Of a stretch of 41,537 nucleotides of DNA, positions 34,173 to 41,537 are shown piece after piece. The DNA is from an uncultured Gemmatimonadota bacterium (GTDB lineage: Bacteria; Gemmatimonadota; Gemmatimonadetes; Gemmatimonadales; Gemmatimonadaceae), in NCBI GenBank assembly GCA_946480295.1, contig CAMLIT010000024.1, forward strand, positions 1 to 41,537, given 5' to 3'. Below the pieces are notes generated by a model that was not told where the DNA came from, searched no databases, and saw nothing but the letters and a program-made list of their open reading frames with translations. Each line of letters starts with the position of its first letter. The stretch's first letter is position 1. Made by a program: the position numbers and the translations under genes.

Positions 34173-36158
34173 ATGCTGACCACGACCACGCAGGGTCCGA
34201 TGCGCGAACGGATCGCGGCGCGCAACGAGTCCGACCAGGCGCACCTCCAGCAGCTCGTCCAGAGCAACACCCTCGTCGCCGACGACCGCCGCCGGCGCCC
34301 GCTCTACTTCGACGGCCGCTTCCTCGACGCGGCCGCGCTCACGCGCGAGCAGGACTACTTCCTCACGCGCCAGGCGGACCTCGGCCGCGCCGGCGGGAGC
34401 GGCGTCGTCTTCGGCCTGCAGGTCCGGTCGATGACCGACGGCGGCACCCTCCAGATCGCTCCCGGACACGGCGTCACCCCCTCCGGCGAGTCCGTCGTGC
34501 TGCCCGCGCCGATGACGCTCCGCCTCACCGACGTCGCCGACGCCGAGCAGCTCGACGCCGCGTTCGGCATCCGGCGCCGCCCCGCGGAATCGACGCGCAA
34601 TCGCACGGGGCTCTTCGTCATCGCCCTGCGCGCGGTCGAGTTCACCGCCAACCCCATCGCCGCGTATCCGACGTCCATCACAGGGCGCCGCACGGTGGAG
34701 GACGGCGACATCATCGAGGGTGTCGTCGCGACGCTCATCCCCTACCGCGATCCCGGCGGCGACGGCGAGCTCGCCCGGCGGCGCGCGCGCGCGGCGCGGA
34801 CGCTCTTCGTCGAGGGACGGAGCAGCGGCCTTCCCGTGGACGCGCTGCCGCTGGCGATGGTCGCGCTCGAGCGGAACATCGTCCGCTGGCTCGACGTGAG
34901 CATGGTCCGGCGCGAGATCGGCGCCGAGCACCTCGACGTGCTCGGCCTCGGCGTCGCGCCGCGCGCCCTGCGCATGGCGCACCTCGCGCAGTACGACCAG
35001 CACCTCGCCGACGTCCTGCGCGAGCGCGACAACGCCAATCGAGGCCGGCGCTTCGCCGCCTCCGACGAGTTCCTCGCCCTCCCGCCGGCGGGGCGCATGC
35101 CCGCCGCGGCGATCAACACCGCCGACTTCACCCAGGCCTTCTTCCCGCCGGAGGTGGACGTCGACCTCTCGATCATCCCCGAGGACGAGGTGCCCGCGCT
35201 GCTCGAGGAGAGCATGCTCCTCCCGCCGGTCGACCTCACGCTCACCGGCGACGCGCTCGAGTCCACGGCGGTGCTCGTGCTCGTGCCGGTCCCCGCCTTC
35301 CGCGTGCGGACGCTCCAGGCGTCGCTGACGAACATCACGCACACCCTGCGCACCGCCGCGCCCGGGCTCATCGCGCAGAGGCGCCCGATCGAGGTGCTGC
35401 GCGGCATCACGCTGCCGCGGCCGCCGATCCCGCTGCCCATCCAGCAGTCGCCGGCCGACGCGGCGTGGGCCGCGGAGGTGACCGGCGCGGCGACGGCGGG
35501 CGACGGCCTCCTCTGGTACGTCCGGCGGCGCAACGTGGACTACCGCAGCGACCTCGCCGGCGGCGTGGTGCGCGTGACCGGCGACGACCAGGCCACCGAG
35601 ACCGCCGTCACCAACGCGGCGCGAACGCTGGGGCTCGACACGCGCCTCACGACGCTGCGCGACAACGCGACGACCCTCGGCAACGCGGAGATCGTCTCGC
35701 TCGTCTCGTCGCCCAAGTTCACCGAATCGCCGCTGCTCGCGAGCGCGATCGTCCGCGACCTCGAGGTGGCGCGCGACACCGCGGCCACGGCGACCACGCC
35801 GGACGCGGGCACGTCGGGCACATCCGGGACCTCCACCCCGTCCACGACGCCGGCCACCGCGCCGACGCTCGACCGCACCGCGGTGCTGAAGGTCGCCGAG
35901 CGATTCTCCGATCCGACCGTCGGCGAGGGGTTGCAGCGCCTGACGGCGGCGAGCCCCGACCTGGCGACGAACACCGCCGTCGCCACCGGGCTCGCCGCGA
36001 CGGGAAAGACCCTCGAGGTCGACCAGGTGGCGCGCACCCTTCCCGCCGACCAGCTCCAGCCCTTCGCGGCGGAGATCGCGAAGGCCGCGGCGAGCGGCGA
36101 CGCGGCGCGCGTGGACAGCGTGCTCGCGAACGTCACGACGGTGCGGAGGCTCCAATGA
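34173..36158 (+). CDS. eCIS accessory protein, second of three sharing an N-terminal module
   Basis: 661 aa; AGGAG before ATG 34173. The shared N-terminal module is near residues 43-120 (RFLDAAALTREQDYF, VFGLQVRSM, LQIAPGHGVTPSGESVVLP). A second shared element occurs around 330-380 (FFPPEVDVDLSIIPEDE, VPALLEESMLLPPVDL, VLVPVPAF), also found in the next protein. A Thr/Ser/Gly/Pro linker near 545-565 (TSGTSGTSTPSTTP) precedes a helical C-terminal domain. No signal peptide. It could be a fibre, baseplate extension or cargo-docking protein; the family is not recognised. Its stop overlaps the next start (ATGA). Confidence 0.72.
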   Translation: MLTTTTQGPMRERIAARNESDQAHLQQLVQSNTLVADDRRRRPLYFDGRFLDAAALTREQDYFLTRQADLGRAGGSGVVFGLQVRSMTDGGTLQIAPGHGVTPSGESVVLPAPMTLRLTDVADAEQLDAAFGIRRRPAESTRNRTGLFVIALRAVEFTANPIAAYPTSITGRRTVEDGDIIEGVVATLIPYRDPGGDGELARRRARAARTLFVEGRSSGLPVDALPLAMVALERNIVRWLDVSMVRREIGAEHLDVLGLGVAPRALRMAHLAQYDQHLADVLRERDNANRGRRFAASDEFLALPPAGRMPAAAINTADFTQAFFPPEVDVDLSIIPEDEVPALLEESMLLPPVDLTLTGDALESTAVLVLVPVPAFRVRTLQASLTNITHTLRTAAPGLIAQRRPIEVLRGITLPRPPIPLPIQQSPADAAWAAEVTGAATAGDGLLWYVRRRNVDYRSDLAGGVVRVTGDDQATETAVTNAARTLGLDTRLTTLRDNATTLGNAEIVSLVSSPKFTESPLLASAIVRDLEVARDTAATATTPDAGTSGTSGTSTPSTTPATAPTLDRTAVLKVAERFSDPTVGEGLQRLTAASPDLATNTAVATGLAATGKTLEVDQVARTLPADQLQPFAAEIAKAAASGDAARVDSVLANVTTVRRLQ

Positions 36159-39100
36159 AGTCCGACCGGCGCATGAATCCGCGGCCGATCGCGTCGCCGC
36201 TCGACGGCGAGCACGTGGCGGCGGTGTATCCCCGCGCCGCCGAGGATCTCGCCGTCGCCTGGCACCGCCGGCTCAATCTCTTCACCGGCCGCGCGCTCAC
36301 CGCGCCGGCGCTCGCCTTGGAGCAGGTCGGCCGCGCCGGCAGCTTCGCGCTGCGCGGCCAGGTCCTCTCGCCCGGCGTGGTGCAGGGCCTCGAGGCCGTG
36401 CTCGACACGAGCACCACCACCGAGCGCGTCGGCGAGACCGACCGCACGATCATCCGGCACTACCTCGACATCTCCGGTGGCCAGGGGATCGCGGCGAGCG
36501 GCGAGGACGTGAGCGTGCCGCTGGCGATCCGCGTGAACCTCGCCGACGTCGAGGTCGTCGCGCCCGCCGCGCTGCAGTTCGGCACGGCGGAGAATCCGCC
36601 GGCGCCCGACACGGGCGCGCCGACGCCGCCCACGCCGGACGCCGCTCCGGCCGCCGACAAGACGACGCCGCTGGACCCGCCGCAGGCGCGCCGGGTCTGG
36701 GAATCGTTAGGCAGCCTGCTCCAGCGGGACGCCCAGCTCCCCCCCGTCGCCCTCCTCGTCCTACAGCCCGTGGTCTTCGAGAGCATCGCCACCGCGGACG
36801 ACGGCGATGCGTGCGGCCCGGGCAGCACCAGCTCGTGCGAGGTCGACGCCAGCGCCTTCGCCTTCGAGGACTGGCAGCTCGTCGACGGCTGCCGCCTGCT
36901 CCTCTACGCCTGGCCGGACGACTGGCTCGCCCTCCCCGCGCGCGACGAGCGCTGGCGCAACCGCCTCGCCTGGTCGGTGTTCGGCGCCGAGGCCGGGCGG
37001 CCGGCCGACGCGCCGATGCCGTGGGCGCAATACGGCGTCCCCCTCGCCCTCGTCGCCTTCGATACGACCGTCGCCGACGGACGCGAGGTCCAGTGGGACC
37101 GCGGCGAGATCTCGTGGACCCCGCTCTTCGTCGACCGCAACGCCGTCGCCCGCCTCGGCGGACGCCCGAAGCGGCGCAGCGTGCTCGCGGGCCTCGACGA
37201 CGATCCCTTCCTTTGGCAGGCACGCGTCCAGCAGCTCGCCGAGCAGGTCGCGGCGATGGATCCCGGCGTCTCCCCCGCGGCGATCGCCGCGCAGCTCCGC
37301 TATCTCCCGCCCGTCGGCCTCCTGCCCAGGAGCGCGACCGATGCGCGCGGCGGGCACGATCACTTCTTCCCGTCGTCGTACGTCGTGAGCGCGGCGCCGG
37401 TCCCGCTCGAGCAGCTCGACATCCTGCTCGAGGAGAGCGCCGCACTCGCCCCCTTCGACCTCTTCACCGCCGACGAGGTGCGGGTGTACGTGCCCGTGCC
37501 GCAGGTCTACTACGAGCCGGGGCTCCTCCAGACGGAGGTCGTCGACCCCGAGTTCCAGCGCTCGATCGACGCCTTCACGCTGCGCCGCGGCCGCTGGCTC
37601 GCTCGGCGCAACGAGCTGCGGGCGAAGGCGTCGGCGCTCGCCGTCGGGATCAACGGCAGGCCGCTCGTCTTCCCCTCGCCGGATCCCGACGCGTTGGAGG
37701 AGGAGGAAGCGGCGAGCGACCCGATCGACCCGAACGACCCGCTGCTCCAGCAACCCGAGGACGCGTACGGCACGACGGCGGTCGGCACGACGCTCGTCCC
37801 CGACGCCGTGACGCGGCTCAAGGCGGACCTGCGGGCGAAGACGCCCCTGCGCGAGAAGACGAGCGTCCCGCTCGCGGCGCTCGCGTCGACCTTTCCCTTC
37901 CCCGCCTCCTCGCAGGGGAAGATCGCCTACGACCAGAACGCCCATGTCCTGACCTTCACCGGGCGCATGACGACCGCCCAGCGCGACGACCTCCTCGCCG
38001 TGACGGCCGGGGACGACGCCTACCGCGCGGCCGTCAACCAGGTCTACACGACGTCGCAGGACGACGACTTCTCGCGCATCGACGAGCTGGGCGTCGCCGG
38101 CTTCGTCGACTACGTCAGCCAGAAGGCGAACGCGGCCGACGACACCGTGGACTTCGGCTTCCTCCGCGCCCGCACCGACATCTATCGCGTCAGGCAGTAC
38201 ATGCTCGGCACCGACTCGGCGACGCGCCTCTCGACGTCGCCGGCGCTCGCCGAGATCGCGCAGGGCACGAGCGCCGTGGCGACGCAGGACGAGCTGTCGA
38301 AGTTCATCCAGCGCGTGAAGCTCGGCGACGATGCCTCCGGAGGAGGGAGCGGCACGCCCGCGCCGACCGGTGCGCCGACGGGCGGCGGCGCGGGGACGCC
38401 CCCGACCGCCACGGGTGGCGGCGCGGGGGCGGCCGGCTCCGTCGCCATGGGCGGCGCGATCGCCGCCGGCACGATCAACCGCTTCACCGCGGGCTCGCTC
38501 GGCGCCCTCGGCTCGTTTGGCGGCGCGCCCACGGTGACGAGCACCATCGGCGCCGCCTGGCTAGGCACCACCGTCGGCGCGATCGGCGTCGGCGGTGCGC
38601 GCACCGGCGCCGGGACGATCGGGACCATCGGCACGATCGGGACCGTCGGCGGTGTCGGGACGATCGGCACGATCGGCATCGGCGGGCGCACCGGCACGCC
38701 GATCCAGACGACGACCTCGGGGATCAGCGAGGCGCTGCGGGCCTCCGAGATCAGCGCGGGCTCCGGCGTGAGCACCCTGAACGTGCCGCTGCCCACGAAG
38801 ACCGACATCACCCAGCAGGCGGCGATCGTCGGCAAGGCGCTGGAGTTCCGCAGCGTCTCCGTCGCCGAACGGCTGAAGCAGCCGGTGGCGCCGGAGACGA
38901 AGAGCTTCACCGTCGCCACGAAGTACTCCGTGCTCGGCGACGTGTCGGGGCTCGGCATCAACGTCGACGACCTGTCGATGCCCGGCTTCCTCGATGGGGA
39001 AGGCCGCGAGACCCGCCACACCATCACGGAGATCCGCACCCAGGGGCTGCTCGGCGAGGTGCTGAACGAGCGGCACGACCCCGATCCGACCAACGGCGAC

Positions 39101-40594
39101 GAGGCCAGCTTCTTCGCGGCATCCGTGCGCGCGCTGGAGAACGCCGTCGCGGCGCTGCGGCTGGTCGAGGGACGCATCCAGGCGTACCGCGCCGCCGTCG
39201 AGCTGGCGAACGCCGCGCTCGCCGAGCTGCAGCGGCAGTCCGCGCTCGCCGTCACGCGCCTCGGCGCGATCGGCCAGGAGCTCGCGGAGGCGCGGAGCGA
39301 CGTCTCCGTGGCGCGCGCGCTCCTCGCCGAGGAGCAGGCGCGCGTCGACGACGTGAACCAGCGCCGCGCGACGGTGCTCGACCAGCACTCGCCCTTCCTC
39401 GCCTACCAGCGCCTGCGCGTCAGCGACCTCATTCGCGACGTGCCCGTGCGCAACCTCGATCCGGCGGCGACGGACGTCGGCGCGACCGACTTCCTGTCGG
39501 AGACGGTGACCGTGCCGCCGGAGCTCGACGCGATGGTCGAGCTCCTGCGCGAGGCGCCGGTGAGCTGGTTCACCCACGTGCCGGTGCTGCTCGATCGGCT
39601 CGACCGCCTCGAGACGCTCAACTACACCCTCGCCGTGGCGAAGCAGCGCGCGGTGCTGGCGACGACGCCCAGCGCGGCGCTCGCGCCCGTCGGCGACGGG
39701 ACGAAGCTCGGCAACGCCCTCGCCGGCGTGTACCAGGCGCAGCGCCTCGTCGTGGGGACGTACCGCGCGCAGACGGCGCAGATCGACCTCGCGGCGGCCG
39801 CGACCCAGAGCTGGGCGAGCATCCGCACCCAGGCCGTCGACGTGCTCTCCATCGCCGACCTGGTGAACGCGGTGCACGGGCGCAGCGACGTCACGCAGCG
39901 CGTGGCGCAGGAGATCGACCAGATCACGCGGGCGGCGGCGGTGCTGCTCGAGCGCTTCGGCGCCGTGCTCCCGGCGATCCGCCTCGACTGGGCCACGCGG
40001 CTCAGCGAGTTCGACGCGCCGGCGAATCTCCGCAACCTCGCGAGCCTCCCGCGCTGGGGTGAGATCGAGATCCTCGACCGCCGGGCGATGCAGGGCATCG
40101 TCGACTGGCTGTTCGGGCGCGTCGACGTGCGGCAGTCCGACGCGGTGACGATGATGAACGACATCGTGCGCGTGTGCATCCTGCTCGCGAGCCACGCGCC
40201 GGTCGACCGGATCATCGCCGGCGCGGTGCATCGCGACACGCCGCTCCGGCCGGGCGTGCGCATCGACCTCGACGTGAACCTCACGCAGGTGCGCGTCGGG
40301 ATGTTCGTGAACCTCTACGCGGGCACGAGCGTCGTGGCCCGCGGCGTGGTCGAGGATCTCGCGTCGGGACTGGCGTCGGCCCGCGTGACCGACGCCGTCG
40401 CGTCGGTCACGAGCCTCGCCGCCGGCGCGCGCGCGCAGCTCGTCGAGCCGGAGCGCGCGACCCAGCAGGGGCTCGGCGTCGCGGCACCCGCCGCGCCCGC
40501 CGCGTCGGCCGAGCCGGCGAACGGCGGCGTCCGCGCGCCGGCGGGCTCGCTGCCGTCGACGCTGTTCGGGCGCGTGGCGCGCGCCTTCGTGTGA
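36155..40594 (+). CDS. Giant eCIS accessory protein (1479 aa) with Gly/Ile-repeat core and coiled coil
   Basis: Layout: shared N-terminal module about residues 45-130 (VVQGLEAVLD, LDISGGQGIAASGEDVSVP); a domain around 190-410; the FFPSSYVVSAAPVPLEQ / LDILLEESAALAPFDL / VYVPVPQV element near 405-450, as in the preceding gene; helical region 450-725; Gly/Ala/Thr-rich stretch about 728-855 including GTIGTIGTIGTVGGVGTIG; a likely coiled coil at 989-1078 (VRALENAVAALRLVEGRIQA, LLAEEQARVDDVNQRR); and an all-alpha then beta C-terminal end. No membrane segment or signal peptide. Size suggests a tape measure, fibre or large baseplate arm; none is proven. It overlaps the preceding gene (ATGA). Confidence 0.72.
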   Translation: MKSDRRMNPRPIASPLDGEHVAAVYPRAAEDLAVAWHRRLNLFTGRALTAPALALEQVGRAGSFALRGQVLSPGVVQGLEAVLDTSTTTERVGETDRTIIRHYLDISGGQGIAASGEDVSVPLAIRVNLADVEVVAPAALQFGTAENPPAPDTGAPTPPTPDAAPAADKTTPLDPPQARRVWESLGSLLQRDAQLPPVALLVLQPVVFESIATADDGDACGPGSTSSCEVDASAFAFEDWQLVDGCRLLLYAWPDDWLALPARDERWRNRLAWSVFGAEAGRPADAPMPWAQYGVPLALVAFDTTVADGREVQWDRGEISWTPLFVDRNAVARLGGRPKRRSVLAGLDDDPFLWQARVQQLAEQVAAMDPGVSPAAIAAQLRYLPPVGLLPRSATDARGGHDHFFPSSYVVSAAPVPLEQLDILLEESAALAPFDLFTADEVRVYVPVPQVYYEPGLLQTEVVDPEFQRSIDAFTLRRGRWLARRNELRAKASALAVGINGRPLVFPSPDPDALEEEEAASDPIDPNDPLLQQPEDAYGTTAVGTTLVPDAVTRLKADLRAKTPLREKTSVPLAALASTFPFPASSQGKIAYDQNAHVLTFTGRMTTAQRDDLLAVTAGDDAYRAAVNQVYTTSQDDDFSRIDELGVAGFVDYVSQKANAADDTVDFGFLRARTDIYRVRQYMLGTDSATRLSTSPALAEIAQGTSAVATQDELSKFIQRVKLGDDASGGGSGTPAPTGAPTGGGAGTPPTATGGGAGAAGSVAMGGAIAAGTINRFTAGSLGALGSFGGAPTVTSTIGAAWLGTTVGAIGVGGARTGAGTIGTIGTIGTVGGVGTIGTIGIGGRTGTPIQTTTSGISEALRASEISAGSGVSTLNVPLPTKTDITQQAAIVGKALEFRSVSVAERLKQPVAPETKSFTVATKYSVLGDVSGLGINVDDLSMPGFLDGEGRETRHTITEIRTQGLLGEVLNERHDPDPTNGDEASFFAASVRALENAVAALRLVEGRIQAYRAAVELANAALAELQRQSALAVTRLGAIGQELAEARSDVSVARALLAEEQARVDDVNQRRATVLDQHSPFLAYQRLRVSDLIRDVPVRNLDPAATDVGATDFLSETVTVPPELDAMVELLREAPVSWFTHVPVLLDRLDRLETLNYTLAVAKQRAVLATTPSAALAPVGDGTKLGNALAGVYQAQRLVVGTYRAQTAQIDLAAAATQSWASIRTQAVDVLSIADLVNAVHGRSDVTQRVAQEIDQITRAAAVLLERFGAVLPAIRLDWATRLSEFDAPANLRNLASLPRWGEIEILDRRAMQGIVDWLFGRVDVRQSDAVTMMNDIVRVCILLASHAPVDRIIAGAVHRDTPLRPGVRIDLDVNLTQVRVGMFVNLYAGTSVVARGVVEDLASGLASARVTDAVASVTSLAAGARAQLVEPERATQQGLGVAAPAAPAASAEPANGGVRAPAGSLPSTLFGRVARAFV
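38606..38692 (+). repeat. In-frame GTIG-coding repeat inside the giant protein gene
   Basis: Imperfect 9-bp units of the type GGGACGATC / GGCACGATC, coding for Gly-Thr-Ile steps at residues 819-846. The repeat stays in frame throughout, so copy changes of 9 bp would alter length without a frameshift. Confidence 0.75.
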
Positions 40595-40601
40595 GCGGCG
40601 G

Positions 40602-41537
40602 ATGACGACGGTCGAGCGGCGGGTCCGCAGGCTGCGCGTCCAGGCGCCTGACGAGGGGCGCGCCCGCCACGCGGCGATCGTGCTCGAGGACGCGTTGCGC
40701 ACCGCGACGATCCCCGGCGCGTCGGGGGCGCGCGTCGTCGTCATCCGCCGGCTGGCCCTCGGCGCCCTCGGCGTCGACGCGTCGGCGGCGAGCGTGTCGC
40801 TCGCGATCGAGGCGACGGTCCAGCGCATCGCCGCCGGCTCCGTGCACGGCGATGCCGCGGATGCGTCGGACGCCGCGTGCGTCTGGTTCCACGACGAGGG
40901 CGACGCGCTGCTCGCGCTCGTGAGGCGGATCGTGACCGGGCGCGTGGCGGCCGAGTGGTTCTGGCCACTCGTCGTGCCCGGGTGGACGCCGGCGTCCTCG
41001 CCCGAAGCGACGGTCGCGCGGCTGGTGGACCTCGCTCTCGCCGCGCCGGTGGGCACGGCGACGGCGGCTCGGCTCGTCGACACGCTCGTCGAGCATGAAG
41101 CGCTCGACCTGCTGCTCGCGCCGATGACCGAGGAGCGAGGGAGGCGCCTGCTCGCGGCGAGCGGCTGCGCCGAGCGGGAGCCGGTCGTCGACACGGTGTT
41201 CATCGCGCCACCGGTGCTCGCGCCGCGCGCGCGGCGACAGCTCGCGCGCTGGGTCTCGCGGTGGGGCGCGAGCGCGAGGGATCCGCGGGCGACGTGGGTC
41301 GCGGCGATGCTGCTCGTCGCCGAGCGGCCGGCGCGCGCGGCGAGCGAAGCGCTCGGCGGGATGGCGCGGGCGGTGGTGGCGTCGGTGGCGAAGGAGGTGC
41401 GGGAGCCGGGCGGCGGCGTGCGGTCCGACGTGCGTTCGGGAGATGATGAGCGAGACGAAGTGGGCGGCCGCAATGAGGAGATTGCGGAGGCGGGGGAGTG
41501 GTGGCAGACCGGGAAGATCTCCAGCGGCTCCCGCACC
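40602..41537 (+). CDS. eCIS-linked protein, unknown family, truncated by the window edge
   Basis: 312 codons remain open to the last base; no stop is reached. The start MTTVERRVRRLRVQ lies 7 nt after the giant gene, so it belongs to the same operon. Recognisable pieces are ARHAAIVLEDALRTATIPG, RVVVIRRLALGALGVDASAA, VWFHDEGDALLALVRRIV and the aromatic motif AEWFWPLVVPGW. It is rich in Ala and Arg, with no signal peptide or membrane segment. I do not recognise a named family; the position suggests an assembly or regulatory factor acting with downstream genes such as an AAA+ ATPase not in view. Confidence 0.7.
   Translation, partial: MTTVERRVRRLRVQAPDEGRARHAAIVLEDALRTATIPGASGARVVVIRRLALGALGVDASAASVSLAIEATVQRIAAGSVHGDAADASDAACVWFHDEGDALLALVRRIVTGRVAAEWFWPLVVPGWTPASSPEATVARLVDLALAAPVGTATAARLVDTLVEHEALDLLLAPMTEERGRRLLAASGCAEREPVVDTVFIAPPVLAPRARRQLARWVSRWGASARDPRATWVAAMLLVAERPARAASEALGGMARAVVASVAKEVREPGGGVRSDVRSGDDERDEVGGRNEEIAEAGEWWQTGKISSGSRT

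Larger units (their letters stand above)
15499..41537 (+). other. Contractile injection system (eCIS) operon, cut by the right edge
   Basis: Twenty-one consecutive plus-strand genes. Gaps never exceed 78 nt, and nine gene pairs overlap (eight by 4 nt as GTGA/ATGA, one by 7 nt), so a single transcriptional unit is likely. The set matches phage-tail-like injection particles (PVC/Afp/MAC type): cap, sheaths, tubes, baseplate hub, spike, wedge and J/I proteins. Capsid, terminase, lysis and integrase genes are absent, as are TssJLM-type membrane proteins, which argues against a prophage or canonical T6SS. Confidence 0.92.

Noticed and set aside
38561..41536. Very long open frame on the minus strand opposite the giant eCIS gene
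   Set aside because: At this GC content antisense frames stay open by chance. The plus-strand frame has the operon spacing, recognisable motifs and ribosome-binding sites; the antisense product is Arg/Ser/Ala-rich with no domain.
15499..41537. Prophage
   Set aside because: Only tail-type genes are present. No capsid, portal, terminase, integrase, lysis genes or attachment sites were seen.
15499..41537. Canonical type VI secretion system
   Set aside because: No TssJ, TssL, TssM, TssK or ClpV-like genes; the presence of DUF4255, gpJ- and gpI-like proteins and long sheaths points to an eCIS.
1..41537. tRNA or rRNA genes
   Set aside because: No cloverleaf or ribosomal RNA signature was recognised by eye; a covariance-model scan would be decisive but could not be run.

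Overview
This is a very GC-rich, densely coded bacterial window. SusC/SusD outer-membrane uptake genes, a lipoprotein-type FG-GAP/UnbV repeat protein, Tat-type secretion and GC-rich heptamer repeats suggest a Gram-negative soil-type bacterium. Gemmatimonadota (Gemmatirosa-like) is my best guess, but it is an inference: no rRNA or phylogenetic marker is present.

Region A (1-7856) holds four enzymes or secreted proteins: a serine hydrolase of the class C beta-lactamase fold (-), a class A beta-lactamase with a Tat-like leader (+), an M1 metallopeptidase (-), and a large lipoprotein with FG-GAP repeats and an ASPIC/UnbV domain (+). Three gene ends in this region run straight into arrays of 7-bp tandem repeats. 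The third array leads into a second heptamer array and then a long hairpin that probably terminates transcription from both sides.

Region B (8013-14301, -) looks like one operon read from a TTGACA-N17-TAAACA promoter: a secreted YdjC-like carbohydrate deacetylase, then a SusC-type TonB-dependent transporter, then a SusD-type lipoprotein. This is an uptake system for an oligomeric, possibly acetylated, substrate.

Region C (14459-15996) is the regulatory gateway. A LuxR/NarL-type regulator (-) faces a small receiver-like protein (+). Both receiver domains have lost key phosphorylation residues. The 254-bp space between them contains a perfect 17-bp palindrome, and an inverted repeat covers the regulator's start codon.

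Region D (15499 to the right edge, all +, about 26 kb) is a contractile injection system (eCIS, phage-tail-like) operon. Nine gene pairs overlap by 4-7 nt. In order: a receiver-like protein, Pvc16-like DUF4255 tail cap, carboxypeptidase-regulatory-like protein, long sheath, tube, second sheath, second tube, Pvc7-like baseplate/tube adaptor with an Ala/Gly tail, a 52-aa protein too short for ordinary gene callers, gpD/gp27-like hub, gp5/gpV-like spike, a 565-aa protein with a C-terminal hydrophobic segment, gp25, gpJ/Pvc11, gpI/Pvc12, two related 101-aa proteins, three consecutive proteins sharing an N-terminal module (273, 661 and 1479 aa), and a gene cut by the window edge. No AAA+ ATPase (Pvc15), obvious tape measure, PAAR tip or toxin is visible, so the operon probably continues to the right. 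Phage head, terminase, integrase and T6SS membrane-complex genes are absent, which argues for an eCIS over a prophage or a canonical T6SS.
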